From: Paraburkholderia piptadeniae
GTDB lineage: Bacteria; Pseudomonadota; Gammaproteobacteria; Burkholderiales; Burkholderiaceae
Direction of reading: 5' to 3'
Assembly: GCF_900007165.1 (NCBI RefSeq)
Contig: NZ_CYGY02000050.1
Coordinates: 1-64,000 of the forward strand
DNA: 64,000 nt
The notes under the pieces were generated by a model, which saw only the letters and a list, made by a program, of their open reading frames with translations, made no database searches and was not told where the DNA came from. Numbering within the stretch: the stretch's first letter is position 1; each line of letters begins with the position of its first letter. The translations under genes were made by a program, and so were the position numbers. This document shows, piece after piece, positions 25,416 to 33,858 of this stretch.

Positions 25416-26009
25416 GATCGTGGTGTTTTTGCGGAAGTTGGGAACGGACAGGCGCTTTTTGCGGGCGACAGTCGGGTCATCGCGCGACCACTGCGATGCG
25501 AAGGCAAGCGCTTCGAACCTCGATTTTTTATCCGAAAAGACAAGACTGTGATCAGTTATCCATAGTTTTTTCGAAATTTGACAAGAAGGTGTCGCATGCA
25601 TGCACCGGATTGCAAACAAGCGTGAAACTTGCGGCCGACGGCGCGTGACGGTCCGCGATCGACATTCGCTGGCGTCACTCGACAATAGCGTTGCCGACGT
25701 TCGCGGTGAGTGAAATGCGGTTTCGAATCTCTGAGCGGAGCGAGAAACGATCACGAGACTGAGATCAGGCAAGAAATGTCTGTGCGTCGCTGACCCAATG
25801 GGCCGCTGCAATGGGACAAGGCGCCCGCGAGCATCGACTGTGTGACATCAGGTCGCACGCCTAACACCAGATTCCTGGTCGCGTCCTTGATGGAGATCAC
25901 GATTTCAAAAACGGCGCGTCTCTAGAATCGCCGAGCACATAAGACCTTGTGCACTTTGCCTTGCAAACCCCACACGTGCATAGCGTGGTTCAACGATTAT
26001 TGGGCAAAT
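25416..26009. other. Divergent promoter region (OmpA lipoprotein / cyo operon)
   Basis: These 594 bases separate two divergent operons and should carry both promoters. No gene is recognised. The in-frame extension of the OmpA gene to 25811 lacks a leader and is not thought to be translated. Confidence 0.5.
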
Positions 26010-26909
26010 ATGTTAGCCAAAAGAACCTTAAGAGGTTGCCTCATACCGGTCAGCATCGGTCTGACTGCGTTTCTCACGGGATGTCAACTCGAAGTGCTTG
26101 ACCCGAAAGGCAACGTCGGGGTCGCCGAAAAGTCGCTGATAGCGACGGCGACCTGGACAATGCTGATCGTCGTCATTCCCGTCATTCTGTTGACGTTATT
26201 GTTCGCGTGGCGCTATCGGGCGTCGAACCGGAACGCGGCCTATGCGCCGAAGTGGTCGCACTCCACGGCGATCGAAGTGGTCGTGTGGACGATACCCGCG
26301 CTGATCATTTTGTTCCTCGGCATCCTGACGTGGAGAACCACGCACGAGCTCGATCCGTACAAGCCGCTCGAATCGAACGTCAAGCCGATCGATGTCGAAG
26401 TCGTCGCGCTCGACTGGAAGTGGCTCTTCATCTATCCCGACCTTGGCATTGCATCGGTGAACCAGCTGGCGATGCCCGTCGGCACGCCCGTCAACTTCCA
26501 CATCACGTCCGACTCGGTGATGAACTCGTTCTTCATCCCGCAACTCGGCACGCAGGTCTACGCGATGGCGGGCATGCAGACGCGCGTGCATCTGATCGCG
26601 GATGCGCAGGGCGACTACGCGGGCGTGTCGGCGAATTTCAGCGGCAAGGGCTTCTCGGACATGAAGTTCCGCACGCTCGCCGTGAGTGAGGCCGATTTCA
26701 ACGGCTGGGTGCAGAAGGTCAAGGCGTCGCCGGACCGGCTCGACATGGACCGCTACGGCGTCGTCGCGAAGCCGAGCGAGAAGGAGCCGGTTCGCTATTT
26801 CTCGTCGGTGGACCCGAAGCTGTTCCACAACGTCATTGCGAAATACAACAGTGGCCATGTCGTCGATTTCCGTGACGCCAACTGCGGCACGAACGCTTCG
26901 AAGGAGTAA
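26010..26909 (+). CDS. cyoA: Cytochrome bo3 ubiquinol oxidase subunit II
   Basis: The product has 299 residues. A lipoprotein-type signal (ends LTGC) leads to LEVLDPKGNVGVAEKSLIAT, the CyoA opening, followed by two membrane helices and the cupredoxin domain (VEVVALDWKWLFIYPDLGIA; FHITSDSVMNSFFIPQLGTQ). The Cu-A cysteine ligands are missing, as in quinol oxidases as opposed to cytochrome c oxidases. It is the first gene of cyoABCD, 3 bases before cyoB. The frame is open from 25947; ATG 26010 fits the signal. Confidence 0.96.
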   Translation: MLAKRTLRGCLIPVSIGLTAFLTGCQLEVLDPKGNVGVAEKSLIATATWTMLIVVIPVILLTLLFAWRYRASNRNAAYAPKWSHSTAIEVVVWTIPALIILFLGILTWRTTHELDPYKPLESNVKPIDVEVVALDWKWLFIYPDLGIASVNQLAMPVGTPVNFHITSDSVMNSFFIPQLGTQVYAMAGMQTRVHLIADAQGDYAGVSANFSGKGFSDMKFRTLAVSEADFNGWVQKVKASPDRLDMDRYGVVAKPSEKEPVRYFSSVDPKLFHNVIAKYNSGHVVDFRDANCGTNASKE

Positions 26910-26912
26910 CGC

Positions 26913-28925
26913 ATGTTCGGCAATCTGACTTTAGAGGCGATTCCGTTCGATCAGCCGATCATCATGGGCGCGGGCGCTCTCATGGGGCTGATCGTTCTGG
27001 CCGTCGGCGTGTTTCTCACGCGCGCACACAAGTGGCGCTGGCTGTGGACCGAATGGCTCACGAGCGTCGATCACAAGAGAATCGGCGTGATGTACATCGT
27101 CGTGGCCGTGCTGATGCTGCTGCGCGGCTTCGCTGACGCCGTGATGATGCGTCTGCAGCTTGCACTCGCGAGCGGCGGCGCGGCGGGCTATCTGCCGCCG
27201 CATCACTACGACCAGATTTTCACCGCGCACGGCGTCATCATGATCTTCTTCATGGCGATGGCGCTGATGGTGGGCCTGTTCAACATCGTCGTGCCGTTGC
27301 AGATCGGCGCGCGCGACGTCGCGTTTCCGTTCCTGAACTCGCTGAGTTTCTGGATGACGGCGATCAGCTCGATCCTGATGAACATTTCGCTGGTGATCGG
27401 CGAGTTCGCGCAAGTCGGCTGGCTGGCGTATCCGCCGCTCTCCGAGTTGCAATTCAGTCCGGGTGTGGGCGTCGACTATTACATCTTGGCGCTGGAATTG
27501 TCTGGTGTCGGCACGCTGATCACGGCGATCAACTTCTTCGTGACGATCGTCAGGATGCGCGCACCCGGCATGACGCTGATGAAGATGCCCGTGTTCACGT
27601 GGACGGCGCTCTGCTCGAACGTGCTGATCATGGCGACGTTCCCGATCCTGACGGTTGCGCTGGCGCTGCTCGGTCTGGACCGCTACATGGACATGCACTT
27701 CTTCACGAACGAGGCCGGCGGCAACGCGATGCTGTATCTGAACCTGATCTGGGCCTGGGGACACCCCGAGGTCTACATTCTGGTTCTGCCGGCGTTCGGC
27801 ATCTATTCGGAAGTGATCTCCACATTCGCGAAGAAGCCGCTGTTCGGCTACAAGACGATGGTGTACGCATCGTGCGTGATCATGGTGCTGGCGTTCCTCG
27901 TGTGGGCGCACCACTTCTTCACGATGGGTTCGGGCGCTGATGTCAACGCGTTCTTTGGCATCGCGACGATGATCATTGCGATTCCGACGGGCGTGAAGAT
28001 CTTCAACTGGCTGTTCACGATCTACCGCGGCCGCCTCGAAATCACGGCACCCGTGCTGTGGACCATTGGCTTCATGATCACGTTCACGATCGGCGGCATG
28101 ACGGGCGTGATGCTGGCGATTCCGGGCGCGGACTTCGTGCTGCATAACAGCCTGTTCCTGATCGCGCACTTCCATAACGCGATCATCGGCGGCGTGGTGT
28201 TCGGTTATCTCGCTGGCTTCAGCTACTGGTTCCCGAAGGTGTTCGGCTTCAAGCTGAACGACAAGCTCGGCAAGAGCGCGTTCTGGTGCTGGTTCGTCGG
28301 CTTCTACGTGGCGTTCATGCCGCTCTACGTGCTCGGCTTCATGGGTGCGACGCGCCGTCTGAATCACTACGACAACCCTGCATGGCAGCCGTACATGATC
28401 GCTGCCGCGATCGGCGTCGCGCTGATCGCGATCGGCGTCGTGTTCCAGGTCACGCAGGTGGTGGTCAGCATCATCAACCGCAACAAGCCGGAGTATCGCG
28501 ATGTGACCGGCGATCCGTGGGGTGCGCGCACGCTCGAATGGTCGATCTCGTCGCCGCCGCCCGCCTATAACTTCGCGACGATTCCCGTCGTCGAGGAACT
28601 GGATGCGTTCGCGCACATGAAGGAAACGGGCAGGGGGCTTGGCGTGAAGGCGGAGTATCAGGACATCCACATGCCGTCGAACACGGGCGCTGGCTTCTTC
28701 ATCGGCATGTTCAGTCTCTCGCTCGGTTTCGCCGCCGTGTGGCATATCTGGTGGCTCGCGATCGTGTCGCTGGTGGCGATCGCGGCGACCGTGATCGGCC
28801 GTAGCTTCGGCCGCGACGAGGGCTACTACATCCCGGCCGACGTGGTGCGGTCAATCGAAAACAAAGGCCGCGCGCCGCTTCCGAAGCATGCTGAAGCGCC
28901 GCTGGCTCTCGCGGAGGTCGAGTGA
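26913..28925 (+). CDS. cyoB: Cytochrome bo3 ubiquinol oxidase subunit I
   Basis: The product has 670 residues, near the usual 663. It carries haem b, haem o3 and Cu-B. Visible landmarks are DHKRIGVMYIVVA at the first helix, HGVIMIFFMAMALMVGLFN with a haem ligand His, WAWGHPEVYILVLPAFGIYS with the Cu-B His and cross-linked Tyr, and WAHHFFTMG with the two other Cu-B His residues. About 15 membrane helices are apparent. It pumps protons while oxidising ubiquinol. Its stop overlaps the start of cyoC. Confidence 0.98.
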   Translation: MFGNLTLEAIPFDQPIIMGAGALMGLIVLAVGVFLTRAHKWRWLWTEWLTSVDHKRIGVMYIVVAVLMLLRGFADAVMMRLQLALASGGAAGYLPPHHYDQIFTAHGVIMIFFMAMALMVGLFNIVVPLQIGARDVAFPFLNSLSFWMTAISSILMNISLVIGEFAQVGWLAYPPLSELQFSPGVGVDYYILALELSGVGTLITAINFFVTIVRMRAPGMTLMKMPVFTWTALCSNVLIMATFPILTVALALLGLDRYMDMHFFTNEAGGNAMLYLNLIWAWGHPEVYILVLPAFGIYSEVISTFAKKPLFGYKTMVYASCVIMVLAFLVWAHHFFTMGSGADVNAFFGIATMIIAIPTGVKIFNWLFTIYRGRLEITAPVLWTIGFMITFTIGGMTGVMLAIPGADFVLHNSLFLIAHFHNAIIGGVVFGYLAGFSYWFPKVFGFKLNDKLGKSAFWCWFVGFYVAFMPLYVLGFMGATRRLNHYDNPAWQPYMIAAAIGVALIAIGVVFQVTQVVVSIINRNKPEYRDVTGDPWGARTLEWSISSPPPAYNFATIPVVEELDAFAHMKETGRGLGVKAEYQDIHMPSNTGAGFFIGMFSLSLGFAAVWHIWWLAIVSLVAIAATVIGRSFGRDEGYYIPADVVRSIENKGRAPLPKHAEAPLALAEVE

Positions 28926-29539
28926 TGCTGCAAAAAGTCTCTGCCGCTACCTTGAACGAGGTCGACGGCCACGGCCATCATGGCGAATCGCATTCCGTGT
29001 TCGGCTTCTGGCTGTACCTGATGACCGACTGCGTGCTGTTCGCGTCGTTGTTCGCGGTGTTCGCCGTAATGGCGCACCAGTTCAACGCCGGGCCGACGGG
29101 CAAGGATCTGTTCGACATTCCCGGCGTCGCCCTCGAAACGGCTGCGCTGCTGTTGAGCAGCATCACCTACGGCTTCGCGATGGTCGCTGCGCGCCGCGAC
29201 AATCCGCGTGCCGTGCTGACGTGGCTCGCCGTAACTTTCGTGCTCGGCCTCCTGTTCCTGAAGCTGGAACTGACCGAGTTCTCACATCTGATCGCGGAAG
29301 GCGCCGGTCCGTCGCGCAGCGCGTTCCTGTCGTCGTTCTTCGCGCTGGTCGGCACGCACGGCCTGCACGTCGCGACGGGCCTGATCTGGATGGCCGTGCT
29401 TGCCGTTCAGGTGGCGCGCGCGCCGCAACTGACGCGGCGCGAGATCACGCGTCTGACGTGCCTGAGCCTCTTCTGGCACTTCCTAGACGTCGTGTGGATC
29501 GGCGTGTTTACCTTTGTCTATCTCGGGAGCGTGCTCTAA
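28925..29539 (+). CDS. cyoC: Cytochrome bo3 ubiquinol oxidase subunit III
   Basis: The product has 204 residues from the ATG at 28925, which overlaps the last base of the cyoB stop; a GTG at 28922 would add one residue. Five membrane helices are seen (FGFWLYLMTDCVLFASLFAV; LETAALLLSSITYGFAMVAA; ...), as in subunit III of the bo3 type. GTHGLHVATGLIWM is the conserved segment near the lipid cavity. It stabilises subunit I. It is translationally coupled to cyoB and directly abuts cyoD. Confidence 0.97.
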   Translation: MLQKVSAATLNEVDGHGHHGESHSVFGFWLYLMTDCVLFASLFAVFAVMAHQFNAGPTGKDLFDIPGVALETAALLLSSITYGFAMVAARRDNPRAVLTWLAVTFVLGLLFLKLELTEFSHLIAEGAGPSRSAFLSSFFALVGTHGLHVATGLIWMAVLAVQVARAPQLTRREITRLTCLSLFWHFLDVVWIGVFTFVYLGSVL

Positions 29540-29881
29540 ATGGCTCACTCGAATTCACATGCGCTTCATCCGGAAGCGGGCCACGGCGGGATCGGCAGCT
29601 ATGTGGTTGGCTTCGTTCTGGCCGTGGTGTTGACGGCCACCGCGTTCGGTGTCGTGATGCAAGGCTGGCTGCCTGCCAGTTCGGCACCGCTCGCGCTTGC
29701 CGCGCTTGCCGTCGTGCAGATCGTCGTGCATCTGGTGTTTTTCCTGCACATGAGCGTGTCGACGCCGGGCCAACGCTGGAATACCCTCGCGCTCGCTTAC
29801 ACGGTGCTTGCCGCGATGTTTCTGGTGTTCGGGACGGTATGGGTGATGCACAACGTCAGCATGAACATGATGTCGCGCTAA
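29540..29881 (+). CDS. cyoD: Cytochrome bo3 ubiquinol oxidase subunit IV
   Basis: The product has 113 residues with three membrane helices (SYVVGFVLAVVLTATAFGVV; LALAALAVVQIVVHLVFFLH; LALAYTVLAAMFLVFGTVWV) and the typical HGGIGSYVVGF start. It aids assembly of the oxidase. Its ATG follows the cyoC stop without a gap. A cyoE gene for haem O synthase does not follow; a terminator ends the operon at 29938-29970, so haem O must be made from a gene elsewhere. Confidence 0.96.
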   Translation: MAHSNSHALHPEAGHGGIGSYVVGFVLAVVLTATAFGVVMQGWLPASSAPLALAALAVVQIVVHLVFFLHMSVSTPGQRWNTLALAYTVLAAMFLVFGTVWVMHNVSMNMMSR

Positions 29882-29937
29882 CAGCGTTGACGATGTATCC
29901 GGGCATCGCGTCGTGAGACGCGATGCAGGCGGAAGCG

Positions 29938-29970
29938 AAGCCGAAGGACAGAGATGTTCTTCGGCTTTTC
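29938..29970 (+). terminator. Rho-independent terminator of cyoABCD
   Basis: Arms 29938-29946 and 29959-29967 pair perfectly over 9 bases (AAGCCGAAG/CTTCGGCTT) and are followed by TTCT. It lies 57 bases after the cyoD stop. Confidence 0.7.
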
Positions 29971-30133
29971 TGTTGGCGCGCCGATGGGGGGCGCTATCGC
30001 GCGAACGGCAAGCGAACGGAAGTGACGACGCCGTAATGCCGTATCACGCGGCGCGAGTCGGCGTGCAAGCCCAAGGGGAAATGAAAGCGGACAGGGCGCC
30101 GCAAAGCGGGTAGCTCACGCAGAGCCAGAACGC

Positions 30134-30166
30134 AAAAAAGCGGCAAGCATCCGATGCTTGCCGCTT
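30134..30166 (-). terminator. Terminator downstream of tRNA-Val
   Basis: Perfect 13-bp arms (30138-30150 and 30154-30166) with a short loop are followed, on the minus strand, by six T residues. It lies 22 bases after the 3' end of the tRNA gene. Confidence 0.8.
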
Positions 30167-30187
30167 CCGTGTACTTCATGTATTCGT

Positions 30188-30264
30188 TGGTAGGCTCGAT
30201 TGGACTCGAACCAACGACCCCCACCATGTCAAGGTGGTGCTCTAACCAGCTGAGCTACGAGCCT
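30188..30264 (-). tRNA. tRNA-Val (anticodon GAC)
   Basis: The 77-nt sequence folds fully: acceptor stem AGGCTCG/CGAGCCT with discriminator A and encoded CCA, a D arm with stem GCTC/GAGC, anticodon stem CCACC/GGTGG with loop TTGACAT giving anticodon GAC, a 5-nt variable loop, and a T arm GTTGG-TTCGAGT-CCAAT. It reads GTC and probably GTT codons. A terminator follows on the same strand. No integrase or attachment-site duplication is seen at its 3' end. Confidence 0.95.
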
Positions 30265-30461
30265 AGCGAAGGCGCGAATTATAGAGACACACTTTCGATC
30301 GCGCAAGCCCTCGGCGTGATTTTGTGCCGGTGGCCGGGTGCGCGCGGGACCTGGCCGTTGAACGACGCGCGGGCGCCGCGCTGTTCCTGTTTCGGGTGCT
30401 CCCCAGAACGGCGCGAGACGGCTACGATTGACGATGACGCATATCGGAGGCGAGCCGGTTC

Positions 30462-31817
30462 ATGAAAGGATTTCGTCCGCATTTTCCGCACTTCGTTCGC
30501 GACCACACGCATACCGTGTTGCGCGATCTGGCATGGACGTCATTGCCATTCGTGCTGCTGTTCACCGTGGTCGTGTGGCTCGTCGTGTGGCTGGTCGATC
30601 CGGCGCCGCCGCGTTCGATCACGATCAGCGCTGGCCCGCGCGACAGCTCGTTCATGCAGATCGCGCAGGAGTATCGAAAGATCCTCGCGCGCAACGGCGT
30701 GACGCTCAATGTGCTGGCATCGGACGGCTCGGTGCAGAACCTCGACCGGCTGCTCGATCCGAAACAGAAAGTGGACATCGCGCTCGTGCAAGGCGGCGTG
30801 TCTGGCGGACGGGATACGACGTCGCTGATGTCGCTCGGAAGCGTCACATATGTGCCGATCATCGTGTTCTATCGCGGCCGGGGTTTGACGCAGTTGTCGG
30901 ATCTGGAAGGCAAGCGCATCGCGATCGGCCGCGAGGGTAGCGGGACGCGGATGCTGTCGCTGAATCTGCTGGAATCGAACGGCGTCTACGCGGGCGGCGA
31001 AACGACGCTGCTGCCGCTCGACGGGCTCGATGCCGCGAAGGCGCTCGTCTCGAACCAGGTCGACGCGGCGCTGCTGAGTGGTGACTCGGCCACGCGCGTG
31101 TTGATGTTGCGGCTGCTCGGCATTCCCGGTATCTCGGTGATGGACTTCGGCGAGGCGAGCGCCTACACGAGGATATTCCCCTATCTCGACGAACTCGACC
31201 TGCCGCCTGGCGTGCTCGATCTGCGCCGGAGGATTCCGCCGGAGACGGTGCATCTGATCAGCCCGACCGTCGAACTCGTCGCGCGGGGCAACCTTCATCC
31301 GGCGATCTCCGACCTGTTGATCGAAGCCGCGCAGGAAGTGCACGGGATGGCCGGCCTGTTGCAGAAGGCGGGGCAGTTTCCGAATCCGACGGTGCGCGAG
31401 TTTCGCATCAGCGAGGACGCGACGCGCTACTACAAGTCAGGCAAGAGCTTCCTGTACCGGACGCTGCCGTTCTGGCTCGCGACCGTGGTCGACCGCCTGC
31501 TGGTGCTGCTGCTGCCGATCGCCGTGCTGCTGTTCCCCGCGTTGCGGCTGATTCCGGCGCTCTTCACCTGGCGCGTGCGCTCGCGCATCTATCGCTACTA
31601 CGGCTCGCTGATCGCGATCGAGCGCGAGGCGATGCGCGACTCGTCGGCCGAGGAGCGCAGCAAGCTGCTGATGGAGCTCGATCAGATCGACGCGTCGTTG
31701 AACACGTTACGGATGCCGCTCGCCTACGCCGACGGCTTCTACGTGCTGCGCGAGCACGTGCGGTTCGTACGGCAGCGGTTGGAGGGCGTTCCGGAGCGGG
31801 CGCGTGCGCATCAGTAG
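30462..31817 (+). CDS. TAXI-family TRAP-type solute-binding protein, membrane anchored
   Basis: The product has 451 residues. An N-terminal membrane helix (TSLPFVLLFTVVVWLVVWLV) precedes a TAXI binding domain from about residue 50 (ITISAGPRDSSFMQIAQEYR; IGREGSGTRMLSLNLLESNG; LVSNQVDAALLSGDSATRVL). Two more membrane helices (about residues 330-365, LPFWLATVVDRLLVLLLPIA and VLLFPALRLIPALF) are followed by a cytoplasmic helical tail. It is about 120 residues longer than exported TAXI proteins and is anchored at both ends, so it may act as a sensor or dedicated receptor. No TRAP permease gene is nearby. GGAGG lies upstream of the ATG. Confidence 0.88.
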   Translation: MKGFRPHFPHFVRDHTHTVLRDLAWTSLPFVLLFTVVVWLVVWLVDPAPPRSITISAGPRDSSFMQIAQEYRKILARNGVTLNVLASDGSVQNLDRLLDPKQKVDIALVQGGVSGGRDTTSLMSLGSVTYVPIIVFYRGRGLTQLSDLEGKRIAIGREGSGTRMLSLNLLESNGVYAGGETTLLPLDGLDAAKALVSNQVDAALLSGDSATRVLMLRLLGIPGISVMDFGEASAYTRIFPYLDELDLPPGVLDLRRRIPPETVHLISPTVELVARGNLHPAISDLLIEAAQEVHGMAGLLQKAGQFPNPTVREFRISEDATRYYKSGKSFLYRTLPFWLATVVDRLLVLLLPIAVLLFPALRLIPALFTWRVRSRIYRYYGSLIAIEREAMRDSSAEERSKLLMELDQIDASLNTLRMPLAYADGFYVLREHVRFVRQRLEGVPERARAHQ

Positions 31818-32247
31818 CGGCGGGTGCCGAGAGCTTGCTCCGACGTGAAAAGTCTTGGTGAGTCAAGCAGATGCGTTTGGAGTCCGGGTGTTGTCCACAG
31901 GGTTATCAAGAAAATCTGTGGGTAAGTCAGGGGCGGGCAAAAGGCTTGCTGATCCCGTCCGAATGAGCCTGTGGTTCAGACGGGAAATTCGATTGCATCG
32001 AGTCAGATGCAATGGAATCCGAAATACATCCGATGCGACTTTGCGCAACCTGACCCCTCTTGCACAAACGCTTTCCTCGCGCGAAAAGCCTGTCCTGATG
32101 TGACGGGACAGGCTTTCTTGTGCATCTGGCACGTGTCCGTTCGCAGACACAGACGTTCCCGCGACGCGATGCATATCGACGACTCAACCGGAACGATCGA
32201 CAAGACGCAGTCGCGCACCGTCGCAGACGTTCAAGCCGTGCGACGAC
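31818..32247. other. Intergenic region with dyads and a terminator
   Basis: These 430 bases hold two DnaA-box-like 9-mers (TTGTCCACA at 31891-31899 and TGTGGGTAA at 31917-31925), an inverted TTGCATC-N6-GATGCAA dyad (31993-32012) and a bidirectional terminator (32085-32116). No gene is recognised. Confidence 0.5.
32085..32119. terminator. Bidirectional terminator between TAXI and DUF4148 genes
   Basis: Perfect 11-bp arms AAAGCCTGTCC (32085-32095) and GGACAGGCTTT (32106-32116) with flanking A and T tracts would end transcription from both directions. Confidence 0.75.
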
Positions 32248-32559
32248 TTACGGACGGCCGTACATCGCGTTCCAGTCCGCAGCCGAAACCCCCGGACGGC
32301 CCGCTTGCGACGCGCCGTTTGCGACACCGCCGTAACCGCTCGCTGCGCTGTTTTGCGCGTTCACCCGTGTCTGTGCGGCGAGCAGTTCATCCGGGTAGTG
32401 CGCTTCCGAGCCTGCGCCCGGACGATAGCCGGCCTTCTCCAGTTGAACCAGTTCCGCGCGGACCTGGGCGCGGGTGACAGACTGGTTCGCCTGAGCGAAC
32501 GACATGGCGGGAGCAACGAGAACAACGGCGACGGCGACAGCCTTGATCAGCGACTTCAT
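32248..32559 (-). CDS. DUF4148 domain secreted protein
   Basis: The product has 103 residues. A signal peptide (MKSLIKAVAVAVVLVAPAMS, cleaved near FAQA) precedes the short DUF4148 region VTRAQVRAELVQLEKAGYRP, then GAGSEAHYPDELLAAQTRVN and NAMYGRP. These small periplasmic proteins occur in many copies in Burkholderiaceae; their function is unknown. GGAGG before ATG 32559 confirms the start. It is a single gene. Confidence 0.92.
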   Translation of the reverse strand: MKSLIKAVAVAVVLVAPAMSFAQANQSVTRAQVRAELVQLEKAGYRPGAGSEAHYPDELLAAQTRVNAQNSAASGYGGVANGASQAGRPGVSAADWNAMYGRP

Positions 32560-32724
32560 GACAACCTCCAACTTTGCTATGACTTTGCGAACAGCCCTGT
32601 TCGCAATCAGTGTGAGAGGGAGTGTAGGTAAGTAGCCGCTTAAGATTAAGGCTGTCTGCGGGAAGTGATTTTTCCAAAAACAAGGGTTAACACCTGGAGA
32701 TCCGCTGCAACAAGGTTCATCGGC

Positions 32725-33858
32725 TCAGCGCTGCTCCAGCTTCAATTTTTTCCCGTAGCCGGTCAGTTCGAGGTAGCCACGCCCGGCCGGCTGACCGTCC
32801 CGGCTGACGGCGACGGCGCCTTCCCAATACAGCGCGCCCGTCGAATCGCGCGAATCGAGTTCCTGATCGTCGAGCAACGGCGTCAGTTGCCAGCGCGTGT
32901 CGCCTGTCCGCACGACGGTCGCCACGGGATAGAGCGTATTCGTGCACGGCGAGCGCCATTGGCGGACGGGCGTGAAATCGACTGCGCCGGGACCGTATTG
33001 CGTGACGCGCCCATCGGCGGCACGCAGCGCTGCATGGGCCCAGACCGCGTGTCCGTCGACGCCGCGCACCTTGAACGCCATCAGCGCCGCGCCGTCCGAC
33101 AGATTCGCCCCGAGCCAGTCCCAGCCTGCCGCGTCAGCGGCGAGCAGCGCGCTCGACCATTCGTGATCGAGCCACGCGCTGCCCGTCACGGGCGTGGGCG
33201 TCGATGCCGCCGCGCCACTGGCGCCGTTCGGGGCAGGACGCGTGACGCTGCCCGTCACTCGCAGTTGCGGCTCGCTGTAGTAGTAGCTCGCCTGCTCCGG
33301 CAGCGGCCCTTTGCGCGAATAGCCGTTCGCCCCCTGAACGAGCGGCGCCTGCGTCGGCGTGAACGTGAGATGCAGCGCGAAGCCGGCGGCGTCGGCCGTG
33401 ACGTCGTAGTGACCGTCCGGCGCGCGGACCATGCGCCATGTATCGAGCCGCACGTCGGTGTTATCCGGCTTCGCATAGGCAAGGCCGAAACCTTGCCGCG
33501 CGATCTTCTGATCGTGCACGAGCCGGCCGAACGCCGGGTCGCTCAGCGCGGCATGCGCGATGATCAGCTGCGTCGGCGCGAAGGCGCTCGGGTCGCTCGC
33601 GGGATGGCCCGTCGCCGAGCGGAAGAACGTGATCTGAAAGCCGAGCGGCTGATGATCGGGCGTTTCTAGCCAGCCCGTCGCGTACCACCATTCGGTGCGA
33701 AACGCGGGATGCGCGCCCGTGTCTTGCGGCAACACGACGGGCTTGTCGGGCGTCACGTTCGCGAATGGGGAGTCGCCGGGCGGCGCTGCCGCAAGCGCAG
33801 CCGACGACGCGCACAACACGCAAGCGAACGCCGGCAACAGAAGAAGCACGCCACGCAT
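32725..33858 (-). CDS. AttH/CrtC-like lipocalin-type secreted protein
   Basis: The product has 377 residues with a signal peptide (MRGVLLLLPAFACVLCASSA, cleaved near ALA). The mature protein has the AttH/carotenoid 1,2-hydratase-like two-lipocalin layout: HPAFRTEWWYATGWLETPDH, QPLGFQITFFRS, ARQGFGLAYAKP and SAWLDHEWSSALLAADAAGW. Its ATG overlaps the permease stop (ATGA), so it is translationally coupled. In AttEFGH-type systems the lipocalin is thought to carry a lipid-like molecule moved by the ABC transporter. The hydratase activity is not supported by context, because there are no carotenoid genes. Confidence 0.9.
   Translation of the reverse strand: MRGVLLLLPAFACVLCASSAALAAAPPGDSPFANVTPDKPVVLPQDTGAHPAFRTEWWYATGWLETPDHQPLGFQITFFRSATGHPASDPSAFAPTQLIIAHAALSDPAFGRLVHDQKIARQGFGLAYAKPDNTDVRLDTWRMVRAPDGHYDVTADAAGFALHLTFTPTQAPLVQGANGYSRKGPLPEQASYYYSEPQLRVTGSVTRPAPNGASGAAASTPTPVTGSAWLDHEWSSALLAADAAGWDWLGANLSDGAALMAFKVRGVDGHAVWAHAALRAADGRVTQYGPGAVDFTPVRQWRSPCTNTLYPVATVVRTGDTRWQLTPLLDDQELDSRDSTGALYWEGAVAVSRDGQPAGRGYLELTGYGKKLKLEQR

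Noticed and set aside
26931..28745. A 604-codon minus-strand frame opposite cyoB
   Set aside because: cyoB is certain from its haem and copper ligands. The antisense frame is His/Arg/Glu-rich shadow without motifs.
30188..30264. tRNA-Val as integration site of a genomic island
   Set aside because: No integrase gene and no repeat of the tRNA 3' end were seen nearby, and both flanks look like core genes.
31891..31925. Possible replication origin from DnaA-box-like sites
   Set aside because: Only two imperfect boxes, no AT-rich unwinding element and no dnaA, dnaN or parAB neighbours.
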